A stretch of 64,000 nucleotides of DNA, from contig CM034236.1 of assembly GCA_019916065.1 (NCBI GenBank), forward strand, positions 15,391,167 through 15,455,166. The letters are read 5' to 3'. The notes below the pieces were generated by a model. It was given only the letters and a program-made list of their open reading frames with translations. It was not told the origin of the DNA and made no database searches. Numbering within the stretch: the stretch's first letter is position 1; each line of letters begins with the position of its first letter. This DNA is from Vitellaria paradoxa (lineage: Eukaryota; Streptophyta; Magnoliopsida; Ericales; Sapotaceae). Shown piece by piece: positions 10,894 to 23,330 of the stretch. The translations under genes and the position numbers were made by a program.

Positions 10894-12568
10894 TGTCACG
10901 CCCCGAATTTCATAACCTGAGCACGTGAATAAAAGATAAATAATACACGTTTCAACAACTTCTCTTTGTCATTCGTCAAAGCCATACACACACTCTATGG
11001 AATAATAAAAATAAAAATAAATAAAACTAAACTTTAAATTTAAATAAATGCCTTAGTCAAAGCCAACCAGGCAATAAGCTCCAAAACTAAACCCAAACAA
11101 TCTCTACAAAAATAAATAAACCAACAATTTATCTTCACCCCAGAAACAGAGATTTGTTACCATCCACTAAAAATAATTTTTTTAAAGTCTTGCATAACTA
11201 TGTAACAATAAATAAAACTTCTAATTTCTATCCTCAGTAGGCCCAGCACGTGACTCAATCTCATTACCTGCATCACAAACTGTAAGGGGATGAGCACTAA
11301 TACCACGTGTGCTCGGAACCCTAATAATAATATAAATGCAGTAATGTCCTAATATACTACTAAGTGAAATAGTTATGCACAAGAAGCAATCTCAAACAAC
11401 AAATTAAATAAATTTATCAATTTATCTTTGTTACAATTAATTGTGTTTCAGCACCACACAATACATCCAAAAAAAAAAAAAAATTTAATTTCAATGTACT
11501 GCTGTTTGGTTGTCTCGTAGAAACAAGACCCAACCAATATACATCATTCATTGATGTCTGCTTGGTTGTCCCGTAGAAACAGGACCCAACCAATATACAC
11601 CATCCTTCGGTGTCTGCTTCCTAGGCCGAAGCCTTAGGAATATAATATGCCACCCTTAGGCATATGCATCGTTCGCAGGTTACTAGCCTACTGGACTCGA
11701 TTACCAGCCCCGCGCGGGTTTCGGGACTCTCAACCCTTGGGTACGTATACCCGATATTTTCAGTACCCCTCAATCTAAATAAAGCATATTATTAAATTTC
11801 CTTTTTTTAATTTACTTCTAGCTTCTGTTAGCTTTCAATGCCTCACACGTTGATCGAGACCACCAAGAAAAAATTTAACGTCTTTCACGTTGTCGAGACC
11901 ATCAAAAGAAAAGAAAAAAATATTATATATATGTATTGAAACACACATCAACGAAACACTATTATTATATGTATATATATAATGCATCCATAACCATATA
12001 TAATTATACACGCAATAGTAGAGGTTCTGCCCCTTACCTCGACTGAAAGCGAAATTTAGCAATCTATCTTGAAGAAATACGGCAAAATCAAGAAAAGCCA
12101 GCTGTCGTTTCTACTTTTCTCTTCTTCTTCTTTCCTCCCTCTCTCTCTCTATCTCTCTCTTTAACCATTTTCCTTTACTGCCCAAGAACGCATGTTATAT
12201 ATATATACACGTATACCTAGACTAGCTATTAGTTGGTAGAATCCTAATGGAAAAAAGATTAGAATTCAAATTAAACTAGACTTCCAACTCCATGTACTGG
12301 GTATTAGTTGGTAGAATTCTAATGGAAAAAGGATTAGAATTCAAATCAAACTAGAATTCCAACTCCATGTACCCGCTATTAGTTGGTAGAATCCTAATGG
12401 AAAAAGGATTAGAATTCAAATTAGACTAGACTTCTAATTTCATGCATCCACAATAAAAATTGAATTTAATTTATGTCTCCAAAAATTTAAATCAATAAAA
12501 ATTTTATTTTTACCAAATTAAATATTAATTAACAATTAATCAAAGCATTAAAATTCTAAGTCATCACA
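10894..12568 (-). repeat. 3' LTR of the non-coding element
   Basis: Runs from TGTCACGCCCCG to GTCATCACA. It carries the stem-loop chain at 11506-11752 and a run of three ~60 bp repeats beginning tattagttggtagaat at about 12228, 12301 and 12378. Confidence 0.88.
11506..11752. repeat. Chain of seven stem-loops in the LTR
   Basis: Consecutive hairpins: TTGGTTGTCT with AGACCCAACCAA (11506-11537); ACATCA with TGATGT (11541-11557); TTGGTTGTCC with GGACCCAACCAA (11562-11593); ACACC with GGTGT (11597-11613); TTCCTAGGC with GCCTTAGGAA, one bulged base (11618-11640); ATATGCC with GGCATAT (11645-11665); GGGTA with TACCC (11739-11752). Hairpins 1-2 and 3-4 are a duplicated module whose differences are paired (T-A to C-G). 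The same chain lies at 17166-17412, 48451-48696 and 55503-55748. Confidence 0.75.
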
Positions 12569-12582
12569 TCCTTCCCTCCTTC
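12569..12582 (-). other. Polypurine tract of the non-coding element
   Basis: In sense orientation GAAGGAGGGAAGGA ends directly at the LTR. Confidence 0.75.
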
Positions 12583-15500
12583 AAAACAATTTTGTCCTCG
12601 AAATTTATAACACAATTTTATAGGTAAAACCTAAATGACATGCATCCACGATTATTATATAGCACTTTAATAATAAATTACCTTGATAAGTTTAAACATT
12701 TGTAAATCCATGCATATTATTCACACAAAATTATGTTTTTAGTTAAGAAAGAAGTAATTACAAAATTTGAAAGTTATGTCCTCGAATAAACAGTTAGCTC
12801 ACAACTATAGCTTACAATCGGTATAAATCTAACTCACAAAGGAGAACAAAATCACAGCCTAAATGACAATAAGCATATATCACTAAATGTAAACCAGTCT
12901 TAGCACTACCCACAATCAAATTGTAAGTAGTATGCATCTATCCCACCATACACAGCAAACCAACAAAGATTGATAAGCCGCACAAAGCAACTCATATAAG
13001 CATCCAATCAAACCAACAATCTCCACACAAAATCACTATATCTAAAATAAATATTTTTTTTAACTTTGAAGAAATTTTTTTTAATTTAATTAATATATTG
13101 AAAATAAATATCCCAGATGTTACAATCTCTCCTCCTAATAAAATTTCTTCCAATACAAATAAGTTTAATACCAACCATAGAAATTTAAATCAAATTTTAT
13201 ATGTTACCAAGTTTCAAAACTTACTTTTAAAATTTCCATAATAAAACTTTATCATAAACATACTTACACTTCAAAAGTAACCCCAAATATACATTTCAAT
13301 CTAAACACATATTCTTTAAATTTTAAGATCATCGAGAAGCATGCGCCTAATACAAATTTCTAAAATTTTCTAAATATATACTAATCTCGCATAAGTTTAA
13401 ACAATGATGTCATCGAATCTTGGTATAAACTTTTTACTTCGACATATATGCAATCATAATCTCTGACTATCATTCAAACTTATATTAGATAATTATAATC
13501 ATAAAGACTAATGTCCTCTGAGTTACCCGAACTCACAACAAACTTACCATTTGGGGTTTAATGTTTTCTAGATTCTTAGAAATATGATTTAGCCAAAAAT
13601 ACATTTCACGGCCTAGGGTCTCGGGAAGCCCCAAATAAAATTAACAATATTAAAATTCTATCTTCAACTATAATATTCAGGAAAATTATAAAGTCCACAA
13701 TTCAGCACATTTCGAGATTAAAATCATAAATTACCAAAGTAACAAAATAATATTAGTTCCAAAGTACTTGAATTGACATTATCATGAAAATGACAATCGA
13801 GTTAATACTAGTAATTTTTTTTTTTTATAGATAAAATCTTTAACACGTCATTATATCCAAAATAATTATGTAAAATAACGCATAACCAAATGTTTCAATA
13901 ATTTGAAGCAAAAAAATAATATATCCCTCTGAATTTTACAAATATCGACATCTAAAGCAATATTAAGCTTATAAAAATTCGTCACAATACTAAATATTGA
14001 ACTCTTAGTCAGAAATTGAACCAAATATTTAAAATTGTGATAACCTACAAAATTTTCAATCTTCTCTAAACAAAACTTTTAAATAACGAATATAATAATT
14101 CAAATAGTTAACACCAGTTCTCTCGAATCAAATGATAAGCATACAATTATTTATACCACACAATTTAAAGTACACTCAAGATGAAAAAGATAAAATTTTA
14201 ACAATTCTCACATACCTTAATTTAAATAACAAATAGTTAACCGAACATACAGAATTCATAATCCACGAATTTTTTTTTTTATACTCCAATAAATAAAATC
14301 TAGTAATATTCAATTTATCATATCATAACAAAAAAAAAATAATTAAATCAATTAAATCCAATCTAACTAAAATATCACAGACATTCAACTAAATAATAAT
14401 CCAACTGAACAAACTAAAATTTATAGTTCTCATAGGATAGCATGCATTAAAATTAGTTAACTACCGAGTACTAAATTTCTCATATCCTAGTGGCCAAGGG
14501 AATAGATATGATAACTTCAATCCTTTAAAGTGGAATGAAGAAATCAAGTATAATATGCAATCTTCCAATAACAAATTTATTATTATTAAATCTCACATTA
14601 AGGTTTCCACAACGGTTGTCATTCATTGAAATCCATTCTAGTCCAAACAATTAATTTATCAGCCCTATTTATCCAACATCAAATTTAATTTAACTTATGA
14701 AGTAAACTAGTCATATCGCACAAGTATAAGAGAATATTAGTATATCAAAATAATAGATTGTCACAACTTTAAAGTAATTCCAATACATATATACCAAAAA
14801 AATAAAATAAAAGGCGATTTAAGTCATCATACAAATATCATATCTCATGATTATCAATATATACATGTTAAAACAATACAATTCAACTTCCACCCATGAC
14901 TATCTTATATTCGAATCTCAATTTCAAAAATACCATTGTCACACCAATTTTACATCAAATCAAGTTCATATTTTCTTCAAAAATCTTTCAGATATCTAAA
15001 ATGAACTAATTTTACAGTGCCAGTTTCTTCTTTATTTATTTAATAAAAATTCAAATCAAAAGTTAAAATAAATGTCAAAACAAAATTCATCAAAAACACC
15101 ACTTACATTCTTACTCAAATCACTAATTTCACAACCACCTGACAAACTAAGCTTTTTTTTTTCTTTTTTTTTTCACTATGACAATTTACTAAAACCATAT
15201 GAGATTAAACTAAATCACGTAACACTTACTCATAACGATATTATCAATTACTTTAAACTAAACTCCTACAAATTTAAATTCGATGCACGCAACAACATAA
15301 TTTTTTTTTTTTTTTTTACAAACTCAAGTTCTTAAGTAAGTGTATTTATCATATTATACCATCATTAATTAACAGAAGATAACATCCAAACATACTAGTC
15401 GGTACATAGATTTTTTTTTTTTAACATAACTCCAAATATATATATATTTTTAAGGTCTCATAGTTTTAAAAACTAGAATTCAATGATAACATATTATATG

Positions 15501-16541
15501 TTTTGCAGTTTTAAAAATCAAACGTCAAGAGAACCAAATACAGTGCTAAAAAGAATCCCAAAAATATGTCCAGATAACTATTTATATAAATATAAATTTT
15601 TAACTAAAACTAATATTTGCAAGCATTCAATTATAAAATTTGACAATATCACATATTTCAATCAAAGCAATCATAGATAAACTCCTAAATAAATAAGGGA
15701 ATGATAGTTGTCTACTAAAAATATATCAAACCGTTACAAAATATATTGTAACATGACCCAAATAATATATTTAAACGTTTACAACTTTGAAAGCCCCCTT
15801 TTTTTTTCAAAAAAAATATTTTATTTTTCTTTAACATTTTATCAAAAACCAAACAATTCGCAACCCCAGAACAAAGAACAACACTATACTTATACTTTTA
15901 TATACTTAAAATCATCAAGTCAAACTCAAGCAAGGAAATCCAATTCTATGATTGCATTTACTTAACTCCAAAAGTATTATCAAAATATTCATGCATTTAA
16001 AATTTATCGTTTATTGGCCATAAATGATCTAAATAGAAGAATGCATGTGTTGATATTTAAATGATATCCACATTTATAAAAAAAAAAAAAAAAAAAAAAC
16101 AAGGAGTGGCACATTATTCTACCTCAAGATTCAAATACTAGTAGGCTCATATAATTTTTCTATTTTTTTTCAAGACGGACGATTTAAAAAAAAAATTAAA
16201 TATCTAACCAACTACACCTCAAGTCATTATAAACTAAAGATCACCATTCATTCAGAAAAAAAAATTCTAACAAATCTGTCAGCCACACCGATTTACGCAA
16301 CTCTCCTATAATCACCATTACTGGATACTACAGTATACAAATAAAAATTTCATATTAGTTTTCTATACTAACTACTAGTGAGCAACATAGCTAGTTAAAA
16401 TAACAATTGTTGCTCATAAGATAATTTTCTAGTATCACTACCCACGGTCAAAAGACATCTTATAAAATATTTAAGCCTCTTATATAACCACATAACACTC
16501 CAAATCAAAGTGCCCACAGCCCCTAGGTATTCTAAACCTAT
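12583..16541 (-). other. Interior of the non-coding element: no genes seen
   Basis: About 4 kb of very AT-rich DNA with many homopolymer A/T runs. The open stretches in it (such as 15072-15335, 15483-15680, 15708-15965) are low-complexity and match no retrotransposon domain. The first ~40 bases (cttcaaaacaattttgtcctcg) resemble the equivalent stretch of the coding gypsy element (after 49838). Confidence 0.7.
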
Positions 16542-16553
16542 GCTCTGATACCA
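16542..16553 (-). other. Primer binding site, tRNA-iMet type
   Basis: In sense orientation TGGTATCAGAGC, three bases inside the LTR. It is identical to the site of the gypsy element at 54885-54896, and the neighbouring ~20 bases are also nearly identical. Confidence 0.85.
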
Positions 16554-16556
16554 AGT

Positions 16557-18233
16557 TGTCACGCCCCGAATTTCATAACCTGAGCACGTGAATAAAAGAT
16601 AAATAATACATGTTTCAACAACTTCTCTTTGTCATTCGTCAAAGCCATACACACACTCTATGGAACAATAAAAATAAAAATAAATAAAACTAAACTTTAA
16701 ATTTAAATAAATGCCTTAGTCAAAGCCAACTAAGCAATAAGCTCCAAAACTAAACCCAAACAATCTCTACAAAAATAAATAAATCAACAATTTATCTTCA
16801 CCCCAGAAACAGAGATTTGTTACCATCCACTAAAAATAATTTTTTTAAAGTCTTACATAACTATGTAACAATAAATAAAACTTCTAATTTCTATCCTCAG
16901 TAGGCCCAGCACGTGACTCAATCTCATTACCTGCATCACAAACTGTAAGGGGATGAGCACTAATACCACCTGTGCTCGGAACCCTAATAATAATATAAAT
17001 GCAGTAATGTCCTAACATACTACTAAGTGAAATAGTTATGCACAAGAAGCAATCTCAAACAACAAATTATATAAATTTATCAATTTATCTTTGTTACAAT
17101 TAATTGTGTTTCAGCACCACACAATACATCCAAAAAAAAATAATTTAATTTCAATGTACTGCTGTTTGGTTGTCTCGTAGAAACAAGACCCAACCAATAT
17201 ACATCATTCATTGATGTCTGCTTGGTTGTCCCGTAGAAACAGGACCCAACCAATATACACCATCCTTCGGTGTCTGCTTCCTAGGCCGAAGCCTTAGGAA
17301 TATAATATGCCACCCTTAGGCATCTGCATCGTTCGCAGGTTACTAGCCTACTGGACTCGATTACCACCCCCGCGCGGGTTTCGGGACTCTCAACCCTTGG
17401 GTACGTATACCCGATATTTTCAGTACCCCTCAATCCAAATAAAACATATTATTAAATTTTCTTTTTTTAATTTACTTCTAGCTTCTGTTAGCTTTCAATG
17501 CCTCACACGTTGATCGAGACCACCAAGAAAAAATTTAACGTCTTTCACGTTGTCGAGACCATCAAAAGAAAAGAAAAAAATATTATATATATGTATTGAA
17601 ACACACATCAACGAAACACTATTATTATATGTATATATATAATTCATCCATAACCATATATAATTATACACGCAATAGTAGAGGTTCTGCCCCTTACCTC
17701 GACTGAAAGCGAAATTTAGCAATCTATCTTTAAGAAATACGGCAAAATCAAGAAAAGCCAGCTGTCGTTTCTACTTTTCTCTTCTTCTTCTTCTTTCCTC
17801 CCTCTCTCTCTCTATCTCTCTCTTTAACCATTTTCCTTTACTGCCCAAGAACGCATGTTATATATATATATACACGTATACCTAGACTAGCTATTAGTTG
17901 GTAGAATCCTAATGGAAAAAAGATTAGAATTCAAATTAAACTAGACTTCCAACTCCATGTACTGGGTATTAGTTGGTAGAATTCTAATGGAAAAAGGATT
18001 AGAATTCAAATCAAACTAGAATTCCAACTCCATGTACCCGCTATTAGTTGGTAGAATCCTAATGGAAAAAGGATTAGAATTCAAATTAGACTAGACTTCT
18101 AATTTCATCCATCCACAATAAAAATTGAATTTAATTTATGTCTCCAAAAATTTAAATCAATAAAAATTTTATTTTTACCAAATTAAATATTAATTAACAA
18201 TTAATCAAAGCATTAAAATTCTGAGTCATCACA
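16557..18233 (-). repeat. 5' LTR of the non-coding element
   Basis: Near-identical to 10894-12568, including the stem-loop chain (17166-17412). Confidence 0.88.
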
Positions 18234-18238
18234 CTAGG

Positions 18239-19874
18239 ATTTCTAAGTTCTTCTGCCTACTAGTCTCATTTTAAAAATTGGAAAAGAAAATTGGTTTTGG
18301 GTTTTGAAAAGTTTTGATTTACTAACTATTAAATAAATAAACTAAATTGCAACAATTGAATTAAACTAAAATGAAAGTAGTAATACTATGCATTTAAGAT
18401 AATTTAAGATCTTGATTTAACCTATAAATCTGGGTGAATTCCTTATTCTCTAATTAGATGCATTTTCTTATCTCAGTTTACAACTCACGTATAGGAAAAG
18501 TAAATTGGAAGATATCATCGTTAAAATAATTATACCAAAGTACAGTTTTAAAATTACTTTTAGGATAAGAAAATTGGAAGGATATTCAATAAGTTTGCCT
18601 TTGGTCCAAATCTCCTTTTGTTTATTTCAAAATATGAAGAAAATTTTAATCAAGTAACATCATCAGGGATTTCAACGAATTATGATCAAGGTTACAAGTT
18701 TTCAAAAGTTTTTGAAAAGAAAAAAAAAAAGATTCAGAAAAAGGAACCCTAGCATACAAGTTTTACGTTGCATACAAGAATTCAATCACATCCAATCATC
18801 AAATAAGGATCTACCCATCGTTGATGGGCTGAATGAAGAATAAAAATCTAATCGAGCATGGAGGAAATAATAAAATAGCAAATAAAAAGATATACAAAAA
18901 AAAAAATAAATTTCATTGGATAAAATGAAATGTGTACTGTTCTTTGCAATGAATTAAACTTGAATCTGAAAGCAATCAATCCAAAGCTCTCCCAAGAAAA
19001 AAAAAAAAACTGAAGTAAAAGCTCTCTACAATAACCTATTATAATGAAAAACTAATTTGAAAGGTATAGAAGAAAAAACCCTAATCTAATCTGGTAGAAT
19101 GTGTATGCAGATGTCCCCCCAAACGGCTGTATAAGTTTCATATATATAGTGGAAATAAAAAATTCTAAAAACAAAATTCATCTACACTAATCAACCTACT
19201 ATGGTCCGGACCACCCGTGGGGATGTCCAGACCACAGTGTCCATCTTCACATTGTGTTTTGCTTCTGATAGCTTTATGTCCTTAACTTCCAATGCAATTT
19301 TGACCTTGAAGATGATAGATTCATGCTTTAGCTAAAACACAAAAGTTAAAGCCCTTCGAGTCTTTTTTCCAACCCAAAATGAATTAGATCAATCGGAGTT
19401 GTGAACAAAAAGTTATGGTTATAAAACTAACAATGTGTCAAGTTAAAACTTCAACTGCACACCATTTCAAATATTTTGAATTTCAAACCATTTCCTTCTT
19501 CTTAGCTACCATGGTAACTGATCTTATTCCATGGGATGGCTCTTGGGATGTTGACAAAGTCTTGAAAGTCATTGGACATGTCAGCATTTTTGCCTTCAAG
19601 CTGTTTTCTCCATGCATGCCAAGTGTTCAACAAAATCCCCAAAAAGACACCAAAGCCTATTGCACTTCCTTTCTCCAACATGCTTTGCCTCCTCCTCACA
19701 TGCACTCTTAGTGCTATTTCGGGTAAAAACACCAAATTATATCACCTGAAATATATAAGCAACAAGAATATATAGAAATGAGATAATTAAGCTAACATCT
19801 TGCCAATAACAAGTAGAATTGCATAATTAGCATGCTTAATAGATATAAAATTGTGTAATAATGCATAATAATCA
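18239..19874 (-). repeat. 5' LTR of the Athila/Tat-like element, second part
   Basis: Continues the LTR broken at 10893 (atttctaagttcttctgcc) and ends TAATCA. It is diverged from the left LTR, with the palindrome at 19201-19214 and the second half-site mutated (TCCAGACCAC). Confidence 0.8.
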
Positions 19875-20269
19875 CCATCCTAACACTACTACAAAAATGG
19901 ATAAATATTACAGCTTTTAGGCGTAATGTTTCACTTTCAATCTTGGTCACAAAAGCTTGATTGATCCAAGTTAGATTGTAAGTTGTTTATTTTCGATTAC
20001 AGTTTACAACCATGATCGAAAACTTACAACAATCACACACTAAAAGTATGATATTTTATGTAAAAACTGAGATGAAAAGAAATTTCACATGATCCTTTAT
20101 AATTTTGATCTCACTTCATTTGAAAAACTTTGCTCAAATATAGACAAATGATCACGCTGAAAAAATTAGTTAATTTTAAAAAAAATAAAAATTTACATGG
20201 CAACTTGCTATCATGTCATCATGACATCATGTAATGCCTTGTCATCCTGGGAACCTTATACATTTGATA

Positions 20270-20350
20270 TTTTTTGTTGTTGTTGAGAATTGAATTCGTG
20301 CCACTCCTATGGAAGTTAATGTGCTTGACTGCTAGTCCAAGCTATCATTT
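20270..20350 (-). repeat. tRNA-like/SINE-like module inside the B repeat
   Basis: On the minus strand a box-A-like stretch (ggactagcagtcaagcac) is followed by a box-B-like ggcacgaattcaattctc and then an aacaacaac tail. It is also present in the B copies near 58480-58555 and 63160-63225. It is probably an old tRNA-derived SINE fragment. The boxes are imperfect. Confidence 0.35.
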
Positions 20351-21365
20351 ATATATACATTTTACATATTAATATATATAAACAATTTTTTACCACTTTT
20401 GGGATTGCAATAAGTAATAAAATTATATTATTTTAATTTAATTGTTTTATGTTTTTTACAATAATTTACTATCACTTTTGTCAACCAAATAGTAGCTAAA
20501 AGTTACACTTTTCCGATCAATTAGTTGCGAAAAATGATAAAAAAATTTACTTTTATGTTTTTTGTAATAATTTGAAATCATAACTAATATATAGAACCAT
20601 ACGACTTAATAAATAATTTATGAATATCAATCATATTTAATTAAAAATAATCTTAAATCTTTTTCTTATTTTCCTTGAATCCTTGTATATAACATAAATT
20701 TAATCATGACCCATTGTTTATAATATATTTTTTTCTTTCTGTATTATATTTTTAAAAGTAGTTCGGTTGCATTTAGTTTTAGTTTTGGCAAATTATTGTT
20801 CAAAATAAAATTTTTGAAAACTATTTTAAGAATTTGATTTGTAATACTAAAAATATTTTCAATTATTATATTCAAAAAATAGTTCTAAAAAGACAAAAAA
20901 ATGAAAATTCTTATTATTTTTATTTCTAAATTTTATCACTTTGAACAAAATATAAAGTAATGTCACTTTTAATATAATTTATATTAAAGATACACGAAGT
21001 ATTTATTAGATATTAAGTATTTAATATTTACGTGGTTATAAGCCATACAAACTATGAAGGCTGCTCCTATGTTTTCACTGAAAAAAATAACGGTTAAACA
21101 TTTAGCATTATTTAAATTTGATTCAATAAATTTAGTTTTAGCGTTAATCTAAAAAAATTTTTTTTATTGATCTATGATAGTAGGTTTTATAGAATATTAA
21201 ATTAATTAAAATTAATAAATAAATGTTACAACAAAATTTATGAAATCTAATTGAAATTATATAATGTGATAAACAAAGTTATTTGACAGAGATATAGAGG
21301 AAAAAAAAATAATATTGGCTTTCATTCTCTTATCTCTCTTTTTTTAAATATGATTGTTCTCACTT

Positions 21366-21481
21366 TTTTTATCTTGGTTTTTTCTAGAAATGTTTTCACT
21401 GATCTTTTATCTCGGTTTTTTAAGAGATGGTTTTTACTGATCTTTTATCTCAATTTTTTTTAGAGATGGTTTCTACTGATC
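21366..21481. repeat. Short tandem repeat of about 39 bp, three units
   Basis: Units beginning ttttatctcggtttttt and ending actgatc follow one another. The same block recurs in the other B copy at about 59570-59690. Confidence 0.6.
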
Positions 21482-21678
21482 TTTTATCTTGTTTTAAATA
21501 CAGTTACGGTTTTAACAAAACTAAGATAAAAAGTATTAAAAGTAATTTTTTTTATCTCAGTTTTTTAATTAGACTAAGATAAAAAGTTTAGCTCACAAAA
21601 TTTTTTCATATTTTTTCTAAAACCGTGATCTTTATAAATCTCCTAATGTGATGTTTATCAATTATCGTATTAATATAA

Positions 21679-23325
21679 TGAATAGTGACCGCGTGTTGAA
21701 TGCGCGTCTAAATTAACCCCCAAGTGCAAGGGTGTGCAGTGTAGCTTTAAGTCGATAAGTCCGAGGTCGAATCCACAGGGAACCTAAAGGTTTAGTTTCT
21801 AAGTTATCAAGAATGTTCTAAATTTAAACACAAGAAAAGTTCATGGTTTACCTAACTAAATTTGAAAGTTTTGCAGATATAAAACTTAACTAAAACAAAA
21901 CAAGAATTAACTCAAGAAAGTTTCCAAATAGAAGTTGTTAAGTGATTTACCTAATTTTAAAAATACCTAAAGATGAATTCAAGAATTCAAGAAAATTATC
22001 TAACCTAATCAAGATTTCAAGAAAAGACCGCAAGAAATTCAAAGCAAGGATTAATGCAAATTAAAGTTTCAAGATTAAAAGGGTTCTTGATCCAACTTCA
22101 CAATTCTGGGTAATTCATCACTTCACTAAGGGATGTGTGCAAACTACACAGTTCATGTACAAGGATCTATAGACTGGAAAGATATTATCGTTCAGGTTTA
22201 GAAAATACCCATACATAGTTTTAAAGTCACGTTTCATGATGGATAATAAAATTGGAAAGATTTTCTAAGAAAACGGTTGGGTTCAAATCTGAAATAGGAT
22301 TTATTCAAAAATTATTAGGAAAGTTATAATCAAAAGTTTTTATCAGTGATTTCAGAGAATATGATCAAAAACTTCTGTTTTCAAAGGTTTTTCAAACAAA
22401 CAAACTCAGATTTGCTTTTGAAATCAAATTTAATTTGCTCAAAATTGTAATCCAATTTTTACCCGAAACATTTACCAGTGATTACAAATAATGTAGTCAA
22501 AGGTTTTCGTTTTCAAAAGTATTTGAAGCAAGATAAAACTGAATCAAAGATCGTAGATCACCACGTATAAGTTTTTACAAACAATGCGAAGGATCTACGT
22601 ACATCTCTTAGTTCAGAATGAATCCCCCTTCCTTGATTTGTTGAATCAAGAACTAGGGTCTTACACTAGTTCCATACTAAAAATAAAGCACATGTTTAAA
22701 CAATCATGCAAGCAATAAAAAAATACGAAGAAAGAATAAAAATAAGATTCTGGAAAACTTATATTAATTTAAAGAAACTGTGTACCGTACTTCGAATGAC
22801 AAAAAGAATAGCGAAAGACAATGCATGCTGAAACAAAGCCAAAGAAAGCTAGTCCCAACTTGAAAAACATCTTCAAAAATCAATAAATACTCACTCTAAA
22901 ACCCTAGAAAACTCTCAAGAATGTGGGGAAGAAGATGCCCCAGACAGCTGATAATTCAATATTTATATACAATCTTTGAAAACCCTAAAAATGAAATAAA
23001 ATAATTTGCCCGTGTGTCTAGGTGTCCGGACACCCTAATGGGGTGTCCGGACCACAGTATGCTCCAGCTCATTTTTTCTTTAACTCTGCTTGCTATGGTC
23101 CTGAAGGTGTCCGGACACCCTCTTCCTGCACTTGTATTCTGAACTATTCCTCATATTTTCATCATCTTCGGGACTCCCACTTGTGCTTATTGAATCATTT
23201 TCACTACAATTAAGAAAAATAAACCAAATTAGTGTAAACCATAATAAAATGCATAAATAAATTACTAAAATGCATAGTTTATGTCAAATTGGAGGTTTTG
23301 TGATTACACTTTTCAAGTGTAATCA
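21679..23325. mobile_element. Solo LTR related to the Athila/Tat-like element
   Basis: Starts TGAATAGTGACC and ends GTAATCA. Flanks TATAA (21674-21678) and AATAA (23326-23330) may be the target duplication with one change. It shares the block ccaagtgcaagggtgtgcag ... gaatccacaggga with the LTR at 4695. No internal region follows, so it is a solo LTR or a full copy lost by LTR recombination. It carries two perfect palindromes GGTGTCCGGACACC at 23021-23034 and 23106-23119. Confidence 0.65.
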
Positions 23326-23330
23326 AATAA

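Larger units (their letters stand above)
10894..18233 (-). mobile_element. Non-coding LTR retrotransposon (LARD-like), young, nested
   Basis: A 7,340 bp element with an exact CTAGG target duplication (10889-10893 and 18234-18238), two near-identical LTRs (10894-12568, 16557-18233), a tRNA-iMet primer site beside the right LTR and a polypurine tract beside the left LTR. The ~4 kb interior has no gag or pol. About twenty substitutions were counted by eye between the LTRs, roughly 1%, so it moved recently and must have used proteins supplied in trans. Its LTRs share long blocks with the LTRs of the gypsy element at 47848-56887, which makes that family the likely helper. Confidence 0.88.
4695..19874 (-). 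mobile_element. Old Athila/Tat-like Ty3/gypsy element, mostly non-coding, carrying a nested insertion
   Basis: Two related LTRs (4695-6423, and 10779-10893 joined to 18239-19874) flank an internal region of ~4.35 kb. The polypurine tract lies beside the left LTR and a tRNA-Asp-type primer site beside the right one, so the element reads on the minus strand. Flanks CTGTC (4690-4694) and CCATC (19875-19879) are plausible decayed target duplications. The LTRs differ at many positions, so the insertion is old. Only a gag relic remains and no protease, RT or integrase was found. The primer site and gag style suggest the Athila/Tat branch. That assignment is inference. Confidence 0.75.
19884..21678. 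mobile_element. B repeat: CACTA-ended element, part of the array unit (unit 2)
   Basis: Begins CACTACTACAAAAATG. The homologous copy at 58200-59878 ends GTGTTAGTG (CACTAACAC inverted), so the termini are CACTA...TAGTG. Inverted subterminal words (gatcacagttt near the left, aaaccgtgatc near the right; actgagat against atctcagt) also suggest a non-autonomous CACTA element. In this copy the right terminus has decayed to TATTAATA and a solo LTR follows. No protein-coding capacity was seen. It could instead be an unrelated spacer repeat. Confidence 0.5.

Noticed and set aside
11835..12062. 75-codon minus frame in the non-coding element LTR, repeated at 17495-17722
   Set aside because: It is identical in both LTRs only because the LTRs are duplicates. 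It is AT-rich, has no domain and lies within the LTR.
15072..15965. Small open frames in the interior of the non-coding element as possible genes
   Set aside because: They are extremely AT-rich, contain homopolymer runs and resemble no retrotransposon or host domain.
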